Below the pieces are notes generated by a model. It did no database searches. It was not told the origin of the DNA and saw only the letters and a program-made list of their open reading frames with translations. This document shows, in pieces, positions 36,035 through 47,614 of a DNA stretch of 64,000 nt (its first letter is position 1; the number at the start of each line of letters is the position of its first letter). The DNA comes from Nymphaea colorata (Eukaryota > Streptophyta > Magnoliopsida > Nymphaeales > Nymphaeaceae). The DNA lies in assembly GCF_008831285.2 (NCBI RefSeq), contig NC_045138.2:3140143-3204142 (forward strand), in the 5' to 3' direction. A program made the translations under genes and the position numbers.

Positions 36035-37496
36035 GTGTTTTTTTTTTCAGGAAGGGGAATAGGTTGGTTAATACACACCAGTCAGATATACAGCTTGTTG
36101 GAACGTGGCCGAATCTGGGGATTTGTATAGCTGCTGGAACTTTGGCTGTCACAAAAACAAAAAGTCAAAACTTATGAGAGCAGCTTTTAACATGACAAAG
36201 CCACATTTAAGCTAGGAAGGCAGTATCTGCCCAACTTGCTATATTAATTAATATGTAATAAACATGACAATAAATTAAATATGAAAGAGAATCCAATTAA
36301 GGAGTCATATTGAATTTGGATTTAAGAAATGACATCCAATTAGATTGGGCTTTTAAATAAACATCAAATCATCAATATAGCCCGTCAAACTTTACTATAC
36401 CTCATATCATACATTTTGAAAGTCGATTCTTGACATATATTAATGTAGTTTGAAATTGATTGTGAATTAATTAAAATCAAATTGGTGCATGGTCACATTC
36501 AAGTTGGAATATGTAATCATTTGATGAACTGATTATGTTAAATAATATATCTGATTCGAATCCAATTCGTTGACAATTTCTATGATTTTTTTATATAAAA
36601 AAATGAAAAGTTTTACGAGTGAGCAGAAGAGTATTTCATCCTACCACCCAAAAAGAGGACTGAAGCCCTCAACCCTTCTGTCACATCCCACTAAGGTATG
36701 AGTTTGCTTTGAGTGGTTCGAGTTACCTATCTTTACTATGCTTCAACTTGCACATCAATGTCTTTCTTTTACCGTGCATAAAATTGATGCCCCAAAAACA
36801 CGAAACAAAGACTATCTAGGTCACACCCGATCTGTTGTACCAACCCCTCTAGAGTAAAAGCTTTACACTGGAAAGGTCAAAAATATCATGCATCTTAACC
36901 AAGTCTTGAGTGCAGTTGTAACTAAAAAGAAAGCACAAACAAAGAATCCAAGTAAAATCTTCCTACCAACGAGCATGATAGTTTAGATAGAGAAAAAGTT
37001 GGATCAGATAAGGGTTATAATAATGATGATGGTATGTGTGTCCTAATTGAAAAGGTGCCAACAGGTGAGATGTTGCCAAACAAACCATTGTCATATTTAA
37101 AATGAATTGTGCCTGAGAGATAGAGAGAGACTACTATGTTCATGTTTTCACTATGAAAAATTATTTTTACAGAAACATGCGGAGTTTTTTATGAAATGAC
37201 AAAAAAATATGCTTGGGTTTATGAAAAATTTGGTTAAACCAAAGCAATTTGAGCTTTGACTTTGGTTTTAATATGTTATAAATGTGGCTTATATGGCACG
37301 TATGATGAAATTTGACGTGTAGATAGTGTTTGCTTTTCCATGTCAAATTATACTTTAAAATCACCAGATATTGACTTTCTATAGCTATCACTCTTGAAAA
37401 TTTTCGAGTGAGTTATTATTCCTACCTACCAACTATCTCTTTTCTTCTCCTTGTAACTTCTATACATTTTCATGTCCATTTCAATAAATCGATCGA

Positions 37497-37640
37497 ACAA
37501 AAAATGCTGAATTAAAGTTTTTAAATTTTGACTACGGTAGAAATATCATTTTTCAAAATTTGTATATAAAACAAGTGAAATTTTTTAACATTTACATGCA
37601 ATTCTTTTTTAAAAAAAATTGAGGTGGAACAAAGATCCAT
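37497..37640 (-). repeat. AT-rich dispersed repeat, inverted copy of the 3665/60865 type
   Basis: Reading the minus strand gives TTTACATG-like, TATATACAAATTTTGAAAAA, TGATATTTCTACC and AAACTTTAATTC blocks in the order seen at 3665-3815 and 60865-61010. Confidence 0.55.
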
Positions 37641-37645
37641 GCGGG

Positions 37646-37735
37646 CCTTACCTTGGCTTCGCCCTTGAACCAAGCGAATCACATGCCTGCCTTACCTTGG
37701 CTTCACCCCTGAACCAAGCGAATCACATGCCTGTA
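37646..37735 (+). repeat. 44-bp-period tandem duplication
   Basis: CCTTACCTTGGCTTC(g/a)CCC, then TGAACCAAGCGAATCACATG, starts at 37646 and at 37690 with only two or three differences. It directly follows the inverted dispersed repeat. Confidence 0.9.
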
Positions 37736-37870
37736 TGTGGTTAAATTTAGCAAAAACTATCTAAAAAATTAATTCTTGAGACATATTTGCATGGTTTTTC
37801 ACACATGATATCTTTTATAAAAACTCAGTTTTTTTTTTTTTTTAATTTTATGTCTAAGTTGCACAATGGA

Positions 37871-37975
37871 TCCATGCAGTGCTGCAGCTAACGCGTTAAC
37901 TATTCCGCCAAAGGCATGCAAGAATGGTTAAACCCGAGGGAGCCGTTACTCGTGTTCGAATCCCATGGGCAACCA
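37871..37975 (+). repeat. Possible tRNA-derived SINE fragment
   Basis: CGTGTTCGAATCCCATGGG at about 37950 is a good RNA polymerase III B-box-like sequence, preceded at about 35-45 bp by GGTTAAACCCGAGGG. It does not fold as a full tRNA. A second B-box-like GAGTTCGATCCCATATG lies near 45896. No SINE tail or target duplication was established. Confidence 0.25.
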
Positions 37976-38929
37976 CGCATTAGAACCTCTAGGTTCAAGT
38001 ATGTTGTCAAAAAAAATTAGCCTGAATCGGCCGAATCAAATCACTGGCAAACTTATTCGATTCTGCAACCCATTCAAGCAAGAATGTCATGTCTCTTTTC
38101 TTCATATTTTAATATTTTATTTTTTTAGTATTTAATCATTTATTTTTAAAGATTTTTTTTTCTTTCTACCTAAAAATAAAATAAAATAAATCGTGCAGAA
38201 TGCTTATTGGGGTGTTCACATTTTGCAAATAAATAGATACTCTTGATCATCACAGCATCATGCTGATAAGTCCTTTAACTTGACTTTATATTAAAATAAT
38301 TCAAACAGGTAGAATGGTATGTGATATGTATGCATGTCCCTCATAAATACAGCGAGCTTTTTTTTTTCAAATTACCTTGATGGAATAATGAAAAGTCAAC
38401 AAATACTAAAACACTTAAGAAAGCCAAAATTCTTCTTTAAAATATTCAGAAACTTGGCCATTTATCATGATCGCTTCATTTCGTTGGATATATCCAAAAT
38501 CATGGAATTTTGGAATCAAAATACTCAATTTTTAAAAAAATTGGAATTATATTAAACAAACAAGGTATTTTGTTTCCAAAATTAAGAAATCAAAACCTGA
38601 AATTTTGATTCCATTCTAGTTTGAGGAGGAATATGATTCTGGAATTTTTATTCTTGAATCAAAACTCGAAACCATCAAACGCCCCCTAAGATAATAAAAT
38701 TGTACACTTGGTGCAACTGATTGTGAGTATAATCAAGAAAGCATTTTTTGATAAGGATGTAATTATGAATGTCAATGGATCATATTCAAATCAGATATCC
38801 AACTCAACTACTTCAAAAAAAGTTGAATATGGAAAGAGAAAACACATAAGTATGACATTGGATCAGATTTAGAATTGAGGGATGACATCTAATCAGATTT
38901 GGACTCAGTTTCAACTAAATATCCATTTG

Positions 38930-39200
38930 GATTCAATTTCAAATTTTGATTCAGTTCTAAATAAGTGTCTTCTATCAAATATTGGTACGTTTTGAAAGTT
39001 GGTATTTAACATATTATAATGAAGTTCAGATGCAGTTTTAGATTCAGATTTGAATGTGAATTTAAAAGTCATATTCGGATCAAATTGAGATTTTGAATTT
39101 AAAAATCGGACTCGGATATGGTATTTTTCTTTATTGGTATCTGAATGCAAAGTCAAATCTGAATATGTGAATGTTAGATAAATTGAATATGACAAATGGC
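38930..39200 (+). repeat. AT-rich dispersed repeat, 'TTTTGAAAGTTGG' type, copy 3
   Basis: ACGTTTTGAAAGTTGGTATT, AACATATTATAATGAAG, GTGAATTTAAAAGTCATATT and CTGAATATGTGAATGTTAG align with about 46100-46290 (CATTTTGCAAGTCTG, AACATATCATAATTGTG, ATGAATTTAAAAGCGGATT, AAATACGTGAACATCTG). Non-coding. Confidence 0.5.
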
Positions 39201-40806
39201 ACATCAAACTAAAATTTTAAGAATAAATTCAGGTCAAATCTTTTTTTACTCTCAATCGAGTAAGAGATTCTCAGTTCCGACTACCTGAAATTGGATTAGT
39301 GATTGGGTGTATCTGATTCATTTGCATTCCTAACTTCTTATTCCTAACTTCTTATGTGAATGTTCTTACGCGGAAACTACCTTTTTTATTCTTGAGGAAG
39401 CGTTTGGCGACAGGGAACACACCACAACCCATAAGAAACACCTTTTATGCTTCAGTCCATCTACTTCCACCCTGCAAAGTGTTCCAGAACAAAACAGAAA
39501 CAGGGTGTTCTGTAGCACCATCGACCTCAGAAGGTTCACCAACGCGGTTTTGGCTCATACGACGTCGTCATGTGAGTTGCAGCTATCTGTTCTGTTCATA
39601 GTATCATGAACTGAGAAATGCTAACTACGGGGACTGCTGAATTAAGTGGCCATTTCAATCTAATGTTAGTAAAACAAATAAAGTAGTCGAACAATTTTAA
39701 AAACAAAAAACAGGGTCCTTGTGAACTCTGTGCCAAGATGATCCACTCATTGAAGATGACACAACTCTGCAATTCCAATTATTAGAGAAATATATAAAGT
39801 TGAGAGAAAATTAAACTTCTAAGAAAATTAAAAGTTGCCCCAGATATAAATAATCAAAGACGAAATGCTTTGCAAACCTAAAACAAATTCCAACTTCAGT
39901 ATATGAAATAAGCATAGAATAAGATGTATAACAAAAATAAAAACAGATGGCAACTTACGAGACCAATGCAGATGCAGGTTAGAAGAACAGGTCATGGATT
40001 TGATTTAGGCCAGAAAAGAACCTCTCCCATGCACACCTCCGCAGGCTAACTTCTGAAGATGAACCAGCAGGTAGGGGATCAAGGATCCAGTAATCTCAGT
40101 ATGAAAGCAATATTAACCAAAATTGTGTTCAAAAAGTAAACGGCAAAACGAAGAAATTTGACAAGAAAGGGTCAGCACATATGTTTAAGACAATGTTATA
40201 TGTTTCGTTTCACATGACATGTTGAAATATATGGTCGTATCAGGAAGCTCTTGATAAATATCTCATAGTCGGAAGAATGCAAAAGATTGCGAGAACAACC
40301 ATGACGTTTTCTAAACATCACTAACATTTGATACACGTGCCAAAACAAAGAGGAAAATTCACGATTAACCTTGTTTGCCCACACTGAGAAAGAGAGAAAA
40401 GAAATTGAGCAAAAAGGAAAACAGGCATGGTGGAAGTTAATGGTGGATTGTTATGAGAGAAACAGTAACAGCAACAGCAACAAAAGCTCTTAGTTTGACT
40501 ACCTTTATGCTGTCATTGTTACTATAACTGTTCCTGCAATTTGAAGCAGCAAAGCTAGACGACGTCATTATGCAATTGAACTTACTGAAGTATGAAAATA
40601 TAGAAGGAAGAAAGGACAAGGGTATGAAAGAAAAGTTACTCACCTTAATGAATTGTTTACACAAAGATAACAAACTAAAACAAGAAAATATACACAGTTA
40701 CAAACGTGTAAAATGCTACAGAACCGTGATTTTCCAAAATGTTTCTTCCGAAACGTCTGAGCTCCTTCCTGATAGCCCTGCTGGGGGCCACTTCTCTTTT
40801 CAGTAA

Positions 40807-41080
40807 GATGTCTGCACTCCCTGAAATTTTGAAGCTTGAAGGATGATCCATCAAATATGAATTAACAAAAAGGTGCTTGCAAAAAGATAGCAAACAGACA
40901 CAATGTTACTGATTTACAGTTCACTGCCCGGATGGGGTAATAGGCCCCTTCTCTTTTTAGCGAGATGTCTGCACTCTCTGAAATTTTGAAGCTTGAAGGA
41001 TGATCCATCAAATATGAATTAACAAACAGGGGCTTGCAAAAAGATAGCGAACAGACACAATGTTACTGATTTACAGTTCA
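40807..41080 (-). repeat. 157-bp-period tandem duplication spanning the PBL kinase stop codon
   Basis: The segment from GATGTCTGCACTC through AAATTTTGAAGCTTGAAGG and ATGATCCATCAAATATG to GTTACTGATTTACAGTTCA occurs at 40807-40923 and at 40964-41080 with only a few differences. The right-hand copy ends exactly at the stop codon of the kinase, so the left-hand copy is a repeat of the proximal 3' UTR. Confidence 0.92.
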
Positions 41081-43884
41081 AGCGTTCCCACCATCTGATG
41101 CCAGCCTGCTTCCCCGTGAACTCGAACCCCACTTCATAGCCTCAGCAATTGCTTGTTGCCGCTCTGCAGCACTTAATGCATCCACTCCTATGTCTTGAAT
41201 GGGCGATGCCACAGGTGAAGGATTTTTAACACAAAAATCATCAGTTGGCATTGAGAGGAAACTAAGGGCAGTCACCACATCAGCAATAGAAGGTCGGGTT
41301 GAAGCTTCCTCTTGGAGGCACATGGCAGCAACTGCAATTGCTTGATTTAGACCTTTTTCCGGGTAGTTTCCTTTGAGCTTTGGGTCCGCCAATTCATGAT
41401 ATCTCTTCTGATCCCGGAAAATCGGTTGTGCCTATCCAGTAAAATGAAAAGGCGATTAACATCTGCTGGGTTGATATTCTGAGAAAAAACAATGAAAATT
41501 ACGGCATCCATTGGCTTCTCTAGACTTGCAAATAACATGGAACGTAAGGTAAGAGCAATCACAACCATTTGAGATGCACAAACAACAGGGACCAAATTAC
41601 CAAGTTAATGCTTAATTTTTAGAAAGATCATTAAAACTTGAAAAACCAATAGATAGTTCCCAACAAAAGGTTTGCTAAATCCATTTCCAAACAGCTTAAA
41701 GTATCCAAAATTTCCTAGATCTACAGTTGCTTTGAAGTTTGGATGAGTACGCAAGAGACCCTGCAAACTGCTTCTAGTCTGTTGTACATGGTCCGAGAAG
41801 AAACAGTAAATTTCACAAATACCAGCATCAGTATAAGAACACATTCTGTAGCTGTTGCATGAGCTTATCACTTCTTGGATAATGTTGACAAGAAGAAAGA
41901 AAAGAAGAAAAAGCAAAGAGCTAGAGGTGGATGGACACCTTCCTTTTTGCTTAAAGTTCGTTTTGCTCTTCCATGGTCATTTTCACAAAATAAAACAAAG
42001 AGAAGGGGAAAAGAAAACAGAGGATGCTTTACATACTTAGGACATTAAGGATACAATGCTACATACCCAATTGACCAAATTTTGCTCATCTCCATGCCTA
42101 GCAGTATTGATGGCCCTTCTTCCTGTAATGATCTCCAAGAGAACAACCCCAAAACTATAGACATCAGACTTTACAGTTAGTTGACCAGTTCGAGCATACT
42201 CTGGTGCACAGTATCCATAAGTCCCCATCACACGTGAAGATACATGTGTCTTATCACCCACAGGACCCAGTTTAGCAAGTCCAAAATCAGACAGTTTCGC
42301 GTTGAACTCCTTGTCCAATAAAATATTAGAAGATTTCAGGTCTCGATAGATAACAGGTGGGTTGGCCTTGTCATGCAAATATTCTAATCCTTTAGCAGCT
42401 CCAGTAGCTATTTTCATTCTAATAAACCACTCCAAAGGCTTTTGCTTAGGTGATACATCTGCAAAGACATTGTGTAGTTTCTATGTATTAAAAATTTAAA
42501 ACTGCCAGATCCACAAGATAAAAGGTACAAGCTATAGACGGTGGAGTTCTTCTAAGAAGGAAACTTGGCACTGCAATCAATAACATAAGCTGTTCCCAGC
42601 TTACATGAAAAATAATTATATAAAACAAAAAGCACTACCAAGTAGATGACCCTCCAGAGATCCCAATGGCATAAACTCGTATACCAAAAGCCTTTGATCA
42701 CCATCAGCGCAGTACCCAATCAAGTTGACCAGATTTGGGTGGTGAAGGAGACTAAGCATTAGCACCTCAACAAGGAACTCTCTGTTCCCTTGTAGCCCAT
42801 TGCGGTCGAGCTGCTTAATAGCCACAACCTGATGAAGGAAAGTTAAATTGATATAATAAGAGGCTCAACAATCCAAATTAACTAGAACCACATTGGAAAA
42901 CCTCACTACCTGACCAGTACCCTCGAGTTGTCCCTTATAAACTCTTCCAAAACCTCCTTCACCTATAAGACATTCAGATCGGAAATTTTTGGTAGCAGAT
43001 GCTAATTCACGGAAAGTGAATGTCTGTGCTGTAATATTTCCATTACCAACTTTATTACTTCCCTCTTGTTTGCCGTCAGCTGAAACCTTCTGCTTCTCTG
43101 AAACGCGAAAAAATTAGGTCGCTTACTTGTTAACTGAGTAACTAAATTCAATACTCGATTCATCGTTGTTTTTTCTTTTAACATACAGAAGATTGCAGAA
43201 AGCATAAAGAGAAAAAATTTTAGGGTTATAGGCATTCCAAATATTAGTCAAGTCCAACGCAACACCATAGAGTTTTCAACGTCCTTTTTTCCTTTTTTGT
43301 TTTTATTTGTCTCTATTTTTCTATTTGTAATGTCTTTTCTCTCTCCAACAGTCCAGACCTATCCAAGGCTTTCCTTATAACTTGACAACTACCATTAATT
43401 GGGCACAAAAACTTGCCTGTTGCTCTAACGAATGCTGCATCATAACTTTCATACGAAATTCAACCCTTGGGAGCAGCAGAACCTAGACCATGATGCAAGT
43501 AAGTGACTTAAAACTATGCTCGCCACCAAAAGGCCACGTGTGTAGCACCATGTTCTTATGATTAAGCTTCAACAACCTACTGTTTTCGTTCACGATTCTA
43601 TTCCATTTAAACCAGCTTTATTTGACATCAAAGTAACGGCAAAACAAAGTTAACCTTTCGTAAAATTTGAATGAAGATCACGCAGTTCAACAGAGTTCGC
43701 AAATCCATTCTTCACGAAACAATAAGAAAAAAGGACGACACCATCAAAGGATATGAACGAGAATAGAAATAAAAGCATGCTGCAGAGAGGAAGAACATAT
43801 ACCAGATAGTTGCCCCGATCTTTCCTTCCAGCCAACGGATTTCTTTGCTAACTTCACGGACATAAAACAAGGAAAGCAGCTCAT
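41078..43884 (-). CDS. Receptor-like cytoplasmic kinase VII (PBL, PBL26/PBL27-like)
   Basis: Ser/Thr kinases of this group relay immune and other receptor-kinase signals at the plasma membrane (family knowledge). Coding exons: 43884-43803, 43097-42910, 42828-42639, 42458-42067 and 41431-41078, giving 401 residues. Seen: N-terminus MSCFPCF, with Cys3/Cys6 as likely palmitoylation sites but Ser2 instead of the myristoylated Gly2; [17 protein letters not shown]; glycine loop GEGGFG; catalytic Lys in [14 protein letters not shown]; catalytic loop [13 protein letters not shown] (YRD rather than HRD is usual in this group); [16 protein letters not shown]; activation segment [15 protein letters not shown]; and [20 protein letters not shown]. 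The C-terminal tail is short ([14 protein letters not shown]), closer to the PBL23-26 type than to long-tailed PBL27. The start is the first ATG of the open exon. Confidence 0.95.
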
Positions 43885-44015
43885 TTCTGCAATACTCTAT
43901 CCGAAATCCTTCCTCCCCAAATCCCAAATGCTACGAAGAAGAAAAATGATAAACCAACCAGAATTCCGACTGCCCAACAATTGAAACCATAGGCTGATCC
44001 TAAATTCGAACAGAC

Positions 44016-44095
44016 TTAGCTAGAAAACCAAGAAAGTTCGGAATGCCAACATTGTAGAATTCCCCGGTTAGCTAGAAAACCAAGAAAGTTCGGAA
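44016..44095 (+). repeat. 28-bp direct repeat, 52 bp apart, in the kinase 5' region
   Basis: TTAGCTAGAAAACCAAGAAA followed by GTTCGGAA is found identically at 44016-44043 and 44068-44095. It lies about 130-210 bp upstream of the kinase start codon. Confidence 0.95.
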
Positions 44096-45149
44096 CACAC
44101 ATTTCATCCGTTTACCACGTAAATTGAAACATGGAAAGATGTCAAGACACAAAGGTAGGAAAGAGAGAAGGGAGCAAACGAGGATTCGTGTAAGGAGGAA
44201 AGATAAGGAAGAGGAAGGTGCAGAAGACGATGAGGGAAAAGGGTGGTGGAGGGCATCGGCTGGGAATAGAGGAAAAGGTCGACATTTTGAAGGGGTGGAA
44301 CACAAGACGTGGATGCCAAATTTGGTGTGCAAGTTCTGGAGAATCCTTGGAGTTCCAGGCTATGATGGAGGGAGGGGCAGTTGGAAGGCTTTGCTAATAT
44401 TGGCGACGTCATGAGGAGGGCGGGACAGAATTTTGACCAGAACAAGAATGGAGAGGAGCTTCTCTATGCCTCATGGGCCTGCGGCTTCTGCCGCATTAAA
44501 TAATTTTCAGGATTCTACAAGGATCCCTCATTTCTCGACCATATTGTAGAATGGATCCTTCTTTTATTGCCTGCTACTCAGCTCCACCTTTTAAGCAACG
44601 TCTGCAAAAGAGTCACTTGACAGTCATAAAACTTTTGTACATCCTGTTGGGAATACATTGGTAAGAATATCTGTTTCATCGTTAGATCGTTACACAAAAC
44701 AAGATTAGATGAACATGATTATAATTCAAGAACCAACCCAAAAATTTATGTTTTTGCCCATTCGAATCATATCTTTTAAGCAGAAAAATGTTGAATGTTG
44801 ACCTTTCATTTCAAAATCTTATAAAAGATTTGATTATCCTTCTATACAGAAAAAATCGACAAGCATGTTTTTATTTAAAGACGTTCATGCTTTTAACATA
44901 GAGATCAAAGGCAACATCAAAATATCCAGGATTAGCAAATATTTCGCTTGGTCTAGTAGCTATTTCAACATGACAAAACATTAACCACAGCCACTTCAAC
45001 GTACTCTAATAAATTAACATTCATTAGCAGTGCAAAAGATAACGACCAATTCACAAAGCAATCATGACACAAGGAATAACCAGAAACATGCTTCAAATGA
45101 GAAGGACCAATGCTGATGTACGCTGGATTGTTGTTAGACGGCTAAATTG

Positions 45150-45662
45150 TAAAAATTTGTCGCTAAAGTCACCATAAAAAATTATTTGCCACAAACTTTA
45201 GTTAATACTAATTTAGTGACTTTTTAATATTAAATTTTTAAATTTTAGTCATCTACCAGCATCTGACATGCAACAGTTACTATGTGTATAGAAAAATTAA
45301 AATTTCAAAAACACTACTATCCTTTGTTATACCATAAATCGTGACTAGTGCTTCTGTTTTATGGTGTTTTTAGCGATGGTTAAATATTTTGTCATTTAGC
45401 AACATTTAGCAGCCAACTAATTTCTACTTAATATATATATGAGTGAGTAAATAATGACTTTAGCTATTCAGAGTTATTCAGTCATCTAATAGGGCTGTCC
45501 ATCTAATGCAGTTAGATGGTTAAGACAAATACATGGAGAAAAGGGCGAAAACTAATATTATATGATGAAAATAGCCGTCACCTTTTTTTCTTTGTTTTAC
45601 TCTTAACCGCCCATCATAATGGATTAGACGGTCTTTTATATATATATATATATATATATATG
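45150..45662 (+). repeat. Composite dispersed repeat, copy 2
   Basis: The first half has TTTGTCGCTAAAGTCACC near its start and TTTTTAGCGATGGTT near its end, i.e. inverted ends. A short TATATATATGAGTGAG junction follows. The second half has GAGTTATTCAGTCATC, GGGCTGTCCATCTAATGCAG, ACTCTTAACCGCCCATCATA and GGATTAGACGGTC, then (TA)n at 45636-45661. Same order as copy 1. Confidence 0.6.
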
Positions 45663-47137
45663 TGATTTTCAACAATTTAGAATTGCTATGTTATTAAATG
45701 TTGATTTACTCTTTTGAATGGAATCAGTTTAATAAAACAGGTTAAATGCCAGCCGATCCTGAGGCCCATGCCCGCCCTTACAGACATTGTGCTTGCCATG
45801 GAAAAAGGCACAGCTGGAAGAGGGCCCCAACTATGACTTGTATAAGCCAAGCAGGCATAATGTCCAGACCTGGTCGTGTTAGCGTGTGAGACTAGAGTTC
45901 GATCCCATATGATTTTCAAATCCAGACTAGAATCCAAATTCAAACCTGAGCATGGCTGGTGATGTAAATGGATCGGATTTGCTTCATATATCTGACCAAA
46001 CTGCTTTTAACAAGTCAAAGCAATTTAACATCCAAAACGACTACCAATACAATTCAAGTTCAATTTTTAAATAACCATTCAATCAAATAATAAACATTGA
46101 TATCTTCAGTTAAATTTTCTTGTATCCAATATATATACATTTTGCAAGTCTGTTTTAACATATCATAATTGTGTGTCGAACATGATTATGAATTTAAAAG
46201 CGGATTTCCAATCAGATTTTGTTTATAAATTTAAAGGACAGATGTAGTATGTAATTTTCTCCACTTTTGTTTGAATATAAATACGTGAACATCTGATAGA
46301 TCGGAGATGGCAAAAAGCGAACCTGATCAGGGCCAAACCTCTTGACATCTCTTAGTATGGCAAGCAGTTAATGTGCTTTTTACATATAATTGGATTCAGG
46401 TTTACTCCAAATGTCGAGTATAGGAATTGGATGTGGATTGAATTGTATATAGAGAGCGAAATCTGATTAATGAACACATCTTCTGTTTTCGTGAATCTAT
46501 TACTCCAAATCAATGTGATGGTAAGATCCTAACTGTACTTACCCAAAACTGAATCTATTTAGTCTGATCAAAAAAGGAAAATGGGACCAAATTCTAATCA
46601 TGCTCGGACTCGCTGCAAGGTTTAGGTGACTGATTGTGGACTCCAATGTCAGATCCTCACAAGTTTAGTTATGTGTGTGCATACCTCCCCAGCAAGAGGC
46701 CAAAGCAACCCCTCCTTTCCACCCATAGAGTCAAGTCAAGAGCTTCTTTAAAAACAAAAATCGTCAACTAGAACATCCCATCACCATTCGTGTTCAATGC
46801 CCACGGGAATTGAATTGCCGTCGGAACTCTTATCCCACTTCACCGGACTTCAGCTTTTTCATTTTTGGAGAAAGAAAGCGAGAGAACAGTTTCACTGCGC
46901 TAGCTCTGGGGTTTTTCAGGTGATATCCGTGCAACCGTGGAGAATAGGCAAATGCTCGGTTGGTCCATCACACGCGAACTAGTGAGAGTTTGGATAGGTA
47001 ATCCGAGATGCACCTTCTGAGATGTGCTGTGCACGAAGGCGCTTAAAAGCGGGTCACTTTCGTTCCAACAACGTGCAGCCTTAGTCGGCATTCTGCAAGC
47101 ATGATTCGACATCAAAGACAAAGGCCCGGACCTAATC

Positions 47138-47139
<2 letters not shown>

Positions 47140-47185
<46 letters not shown>
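47140..47185 (+). repeat. (AG)23 microsatellite
   Basis: An uninterrupted AG dinucleotide run of about 45 bp in intergenic DNA. Confidence 0.98.
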
Positions 47186-47189
<4 letters not shown>

Positions 47190-47388
47190 CAAAGAAAATC
47201 AGCTTCTGGGCTTTCTGATTTTTTCATTGAAATGAAGCACTTCTTTCTGAAGACCACTTCTTTTCGTCAGAAAACGGCGGCACTGAGAAGGAAATTAGAG
47301 TGCTCCAATGCAGCGTTTAACTTTTCCGATCGACGGCTACTGGTGTTAACCCCTAAATCTATTTAAACATCAGGTAATAACAAAAACG

Positions 47389-47614
47389 TCACATAAGAAA
47401 ACTGTTCATAACAATATGTAACATGTTGTAATCGATTGCTAGTCGGCGGCCTCCATCCCCAGAAGTCTTGCACTTCAGAACGCCGTGGCTGCAACGAGCA
47501 TTCAAAGTCCACATTTGTAGTGTCGGGTGGATCTCACTCTCTCTCTCTATCTATCCATCACATAAGAAAACTATTCAAAACGCTATGTACGCTTTGTAGT
47601 GTCGGGTGGATCTC
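47389..47614 (+). repeat. Interleaved direct repeats, kinase-RRM intergenic
   Basis: TCACATAAGAAAACT(g/a)TTCA occurs at 47389 and 47558. TTTGTAGTGTCGGGTGGATC occurs at 47514 and 47593. The arrangement suggests two overlapping duplication events. Confidence 0.8.

Larger units (their letters stand above)
29073..41077. other. 12-kb intergenic stretch without a recognised coding gene
   Basis: No frame matches a family I know. Contents: probable SUN leader region (about 29095-29760), an orphan TATA box plus leader exon (33409-33553), a CA/TA/GA microsatellite block at 33342-33404, (TA)n at 35994-36032, AT-rich dispersed repeats, MITE-like elements and several two-copy tandem duplications. Between about 31.7 and 33.3 kb the sequence is purine-rich on the plus strand and free of obvious repeats, which would fit either a long intron or an unrecognised transcript. 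Confidence 0.5.

Noticed and set aside
44104-44445. 113-residue minus-strand frame upstream of the kinase
   Set aside because: Pro/Ser/Leu-rich translation of a CT-rich 5' UTR or promoter; the kinase start at 43884 fits the family.
45150-45440. CACTA transposon terminus suggested by GTCGCTAAA/TTAGCGAT motifs
   Set aside because: Plant CACTA ends often carry such motifs, but no CACTA terminal sequence with a 3-bp duplication could be found.
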